This document shows positions 61,094-62,856 of a DNA stretch of 62,856 nt, one piece after another. Position 1 is the stretch's first letter. The number at the start of each line of letters is the position of its first letter. Both the position numbers and the translations under genes were made by a program. Origin of the DNA: Pseudonocardia lacus (lineage in GTDB: Bacteria > Actinomycetota > Actinomycetes > Mycobacteriales > Pseudonocardiaceae); assembly GCF_018531445.1 (NCBI RefSeq), contig NZ_JAHDTH010000021.1, positions 1 through 62,856 of the forward strand, read 5' to 3'. Under the pieces are notes generated by a model. That model was given only the letters and a program-made list of their open reading frames with translations. It made no database searches and was not told the origin of the DNA.

Positions 61094-62398
61094 TCAACCG
61101 GTTGGTCGGTGAGGTGGTGCCGGGTGCCAGTCCAGACACACCACCGTGGCGTCGTCGTTGAGCACGCCGGCACATGACTCACTGACCGTGCGCGTGATGT
61201 GCCGGACGAGTTCCGGGGGCTCGAGGTCGCGGTGTTCGGCGAGCAGTGCGGCGAGCCGGCGGTAGCCGAACTCCCGCTCACCGCGCCGGTGGGCCTCGGT
61301 GATCCCGTCGGTCAGCAGCACCAGCCGGTCACCGGGCTGGAGCTGGAACGAGTGCAGCGGGTAGCACGTGGACGCCATCAGCCCCAGTGGCAGCGCGGGC
61401 GGGATGAGCAGTTCGCTGACCGCTCCATCGCGCACCAGCAGCGGCGGCGGGTGGCCTGCGTTGAGGATCGTCGCGACGCCGCTGCCGACGTCGAGTTCGA
61501 GGACGAGTCCGGTGACGAAGTCCGCGCCCGGGAACTGCTCCACCAGGTGCCGGTTCGCCGCATCGGTCTGCTCCACGATCGTGCAGCCCGCACGCCGGGA
61601 GTTGCGCATCGCCGTGCACGCGAGGCTGGCCAGCAGCGCCGCGCGAAGCCCGTGACCGACCGCGTCACTGACCGACACGGTCAGCCGGTGTGCGCTGATC
61701 GCGTAGTCGAAGTTGTCCCCACCGATGTCGTAGGCCGGCTCCACGGTGCCGGCGATGGAGAACCCGGGGAGCGCGAAGGCCAGGCTGGGCAACAGCTCCC
61801 ACTGGATCTCCGCGGCCAGCCCGAGCTCACGGCGCCGACGCAGGATCTCGAACCGATCGGTGTAGCGGCGCGCGCCGGTCAGCACGTGCCCCAGCATCCG
61901 GGCGACGTCGTCGAGCACCTCCAGCACGTCGCGGCTCGGCCCCTGGTCGGGCATGGTGACGGCCAGCACCCCGAGCCGCTCAGCGCGCACCGACACCGGC
62001 AGGTAGACCACCAACGCCGATTCGCCCAGCCCGCCGGCGGCGGCCCCGGCCGCGGCGGCCTCCTCGGCCTGCTCCAGCGTGACGGTGACGTTGCGCTGCT
62101 CGCGGTAAGCCTCCCCGGCCGCGCTGTCGACCAGGTCCTGCGGGTGGAGCTGCCCGGTGGGCGGACCGGCGGCGACCGGTTCCAGGCTCGCCTCGGCGTA
62201 GTCGGCCAGCAACAGGACACAGGCCCGGGCGCCGACCCGCCGGCGCAGCCACCGCGAGCAGACATCGACCAACTCCGAGGGGTGCGACCGATCCAGATCC
62301 CGCAACAGGGCGCCCACCCCCGGCCGGGCGGCACGCGGATTCTCGGACACAGCCACACCCTGCCACCAGCGCGCCCGGCAGTCCCCTACGGCCGTCAT
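61094..62398 (-). CDS. PP2C-type SpoIIE-domain serine/threonine phosphatase with GAF-like domain
   Basis: 434 residues from the ATG at 62398 (GTG codons at 62356 and 62350 are alternatives). A GAF-like domain occupies about residues 45-190 (VVYLPVSVRAERLGVLAVTMPDQGPS). SpoIIE-type phosphatase motifs follow: ELLPSLAFALPGFSIAGTVEPAYDIGGDNFDYAIS, SVSDAVGHGLRAALLASL, LNAGHPPPLLV, LLTDGITEAH, and the last Asp in NDDATVVCLDW. Such proteins dephosphorylate anti-sigma-factor antagonists in general-stress networks. No partner kinase or STAS gene is nearby in the window. Confidence 0.92.
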   Translation of the reverse strand: MTAVGDCRARWWQGVAVSENPRAARPGVGALLRDLDRSHPSELVDVCSRWLRRRVGARACVLLLADYAEASLEPVAAGPPTGQLHPQDLVDSAAGEAYREQRNVTVTLEQAEEAAAAGAAAGGLGESALVVYLPVSVRAERLGVLAVTMPDQGPSRDVLEVLDDVARMLGHVLTGARRYTDRFEILRRRRELGLAAEIQWELLPSLAFALPGFSIAGTVEPAYDIGGDNFDYAISAHRLTVSVSDAVGHGLRAALLASLACTAMRNSRRAGCTIVEQTDAANRHLVEQFPGADFVTGLVLELDVGSGVATILNAGHPPPLLVRDGAVSELLIPPALPLGLMASTCYPLHSFQLQPGDRLVLLTDGITEAHRRGEREFGYRRLAALLAEHRDLEPPELVRHITRTVSESCAGVLNDDATVVCLDWHPAPPHRPTG

Positions 62399-62729
62399 GC
62401 TCGCCGAGCACACGACGGCACAGTCGGTCGTGGATCGACGATCCAAAGCAGCCCGCGCCGGGGCGTGAGAACAGAGCCTCCGCCCAACCGGGCACTTGCA
62501 GGCGGCGAGGACGCTGCCCGATGTCGGGATCAGCGCGGCGGCGTCGCTGTGGCAGATCAAACCCCAGCCCCGCGCTGCGGTTGCGCTGTCGACCACCACC
62601 TGCACCCCCGCTCGTGCGAGAGCGTCGATGATGCCGTGCTCGCCCGCTGCGCCCATGTCGTCAGCGGGAACGGCACATCCTGGGCGGCGACCTGTGGCGG
62701 CGGTCGCCGCTGGCCGGTACCCAGCGGAT
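62399..62729. other. Interval between the phosphatase gene and the IS end
   Basis: 331 bp without a supported gene. The phosphatase frame stays open through it to 62656 (IIDALARAGVQVVVDSATAARGWGLICHSDAAALIP) and could be an N-terminal extension or an unrelated small gene fragment. I do not recognise the text. A better start is the ATG at 62398. Nothing else is visible. Confidence 0.4.
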
Positions 62730-62755
62730 TGAATCGCCCCGGCGTGTCCGGAGAC
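62730..62755. repeat. IS3-family-like terminal end
   Basis: TGAATCGCCCCGGCGTGTC marks the outer end of the insertion sequence whose transposase runs off the right edge. It resembles the TGAACCGCCCCGG ends of actinobacterial IS3 elements, and the same 19 bases are at 49641. The partner end is outside the window, so the exact inverted repeat cannot be fixed. Confidence 0.7.
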
Positions 62756-62856
62756 CTAAGGACTTGAGTGTCCAGCCGCGGCGAGGGCGGCGTGGTGACG
62801 ATAGTGGGCGGTCTCCAACTCCGCGGGTGGGATGTCTCCGCAGGCCTGGAACAGGC
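62756..62856 (-). mobile_element. IS3-family transposase, C-terminus (cut by window edge)
   Basis: The last 33 codons of a minus-strand frame read LFQACGDIPPAELETAHYRHHAALAAAGHSSP, followed by a TAG at 62756-62758. GDIPPAELE is the usual closing block of the OrfB transposase of IS3 elements. The gene begins to the right of the window, so completeness cannot be judged. The stop is inside the IS end region, as in typical IS3 members. Confidence 0.8.

Noticed and set aside
61020..61100. A complete tRNA gene
   Set aside because: Only the T-arm and part of an acceptor stem can be drawn. No D-arm, anticodon loop or paired 5' acceptor strand is found.

Overview
This window is a high-GC actinobacterial chromosome segment. 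The gene families (mycothiol-type TIGR03086 protein, furA-katG pair, ECF42 sigma factor with a DGPF partner, many GTG starts and 4-bp start/stop overlaps) suggest Pseudonocardiales, probably Pseudonocardia or a close relative. That assignment is an inference from gene content. No rRNA or intact tRNA is present.

Layout. (1) 0-15 kb holds housekeeping, stress and signalling genes: a GGDEF-EAL c-di-GMP enzyme, ECF42 sigma + YCII protein, a quinone oxidoreductase, a divergent YceI/MarR pair with two palindromic sites, an SDR, furA-katG, an MFS exporter, a hexapeptide acetyltransferase and a glucose-6-phosphate dehydrogenase. (2) 15.2-23.3 kb is a GntR-controlled operon. It encodes an iron/phosphonate-type ABC importer, an AtuA-family protein, a DUF4387 protein, a probable dinuclear HD-domain enzyme and an alpha/beta hydrolase. 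Three copies of a TGCTATAGCA-type palindrome mark the regulator and operon promoters. (3) 23.2-25.4 kb has an HD nucleotidase-like gene, an XRE protein and a small Cys-containing protein. (4) 25.5-48 kb is a large acyl-CoA catabolic region: CoA ligase, LLM flavin oxidoreductase, three type III CoA-transferases, two paired acyl-CoA dehydrogenases, three crotonase-fold proteins, two SDRs, a complete peptide/nickel-type ABC importer, an amidohydrolase and an unusual regulator made of two tandem GntR-FCD modules. These genes look built to import, activate and beta-oxidise an unknown carboxylic acid. (5) 48-62.9 kb is a patchwork of intact accessory genes (RNase Z, epimerase, hydrolases, VOC protein, Fe-S-type regulator, MFS pump, FAD monooxygenase, TetR, GT-C glycosyltransferase, SpoIIE phosphatase). 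Between them lie at least four decayed tyrosine-recombinase fragments, other pseudogenes, a tRNA 3'-end-like scrap, one solo IS3-like end and one IS3-family transposase running off the right edge.

The most striking non-coding signal is a dispersed element seen three times (423-494, 10949-11020, 15091-15162). Each copy has four units of GTCTTCGCAG, two forward then two inverted, with exactly the same start-to-start spacing of 20, 22 and 20 nt. Each copy lies at or just after a stop codon. I know of no description of it. The least understood protein system is the AtuA/DUF4387/HD/hydrolase operon with its own importer.
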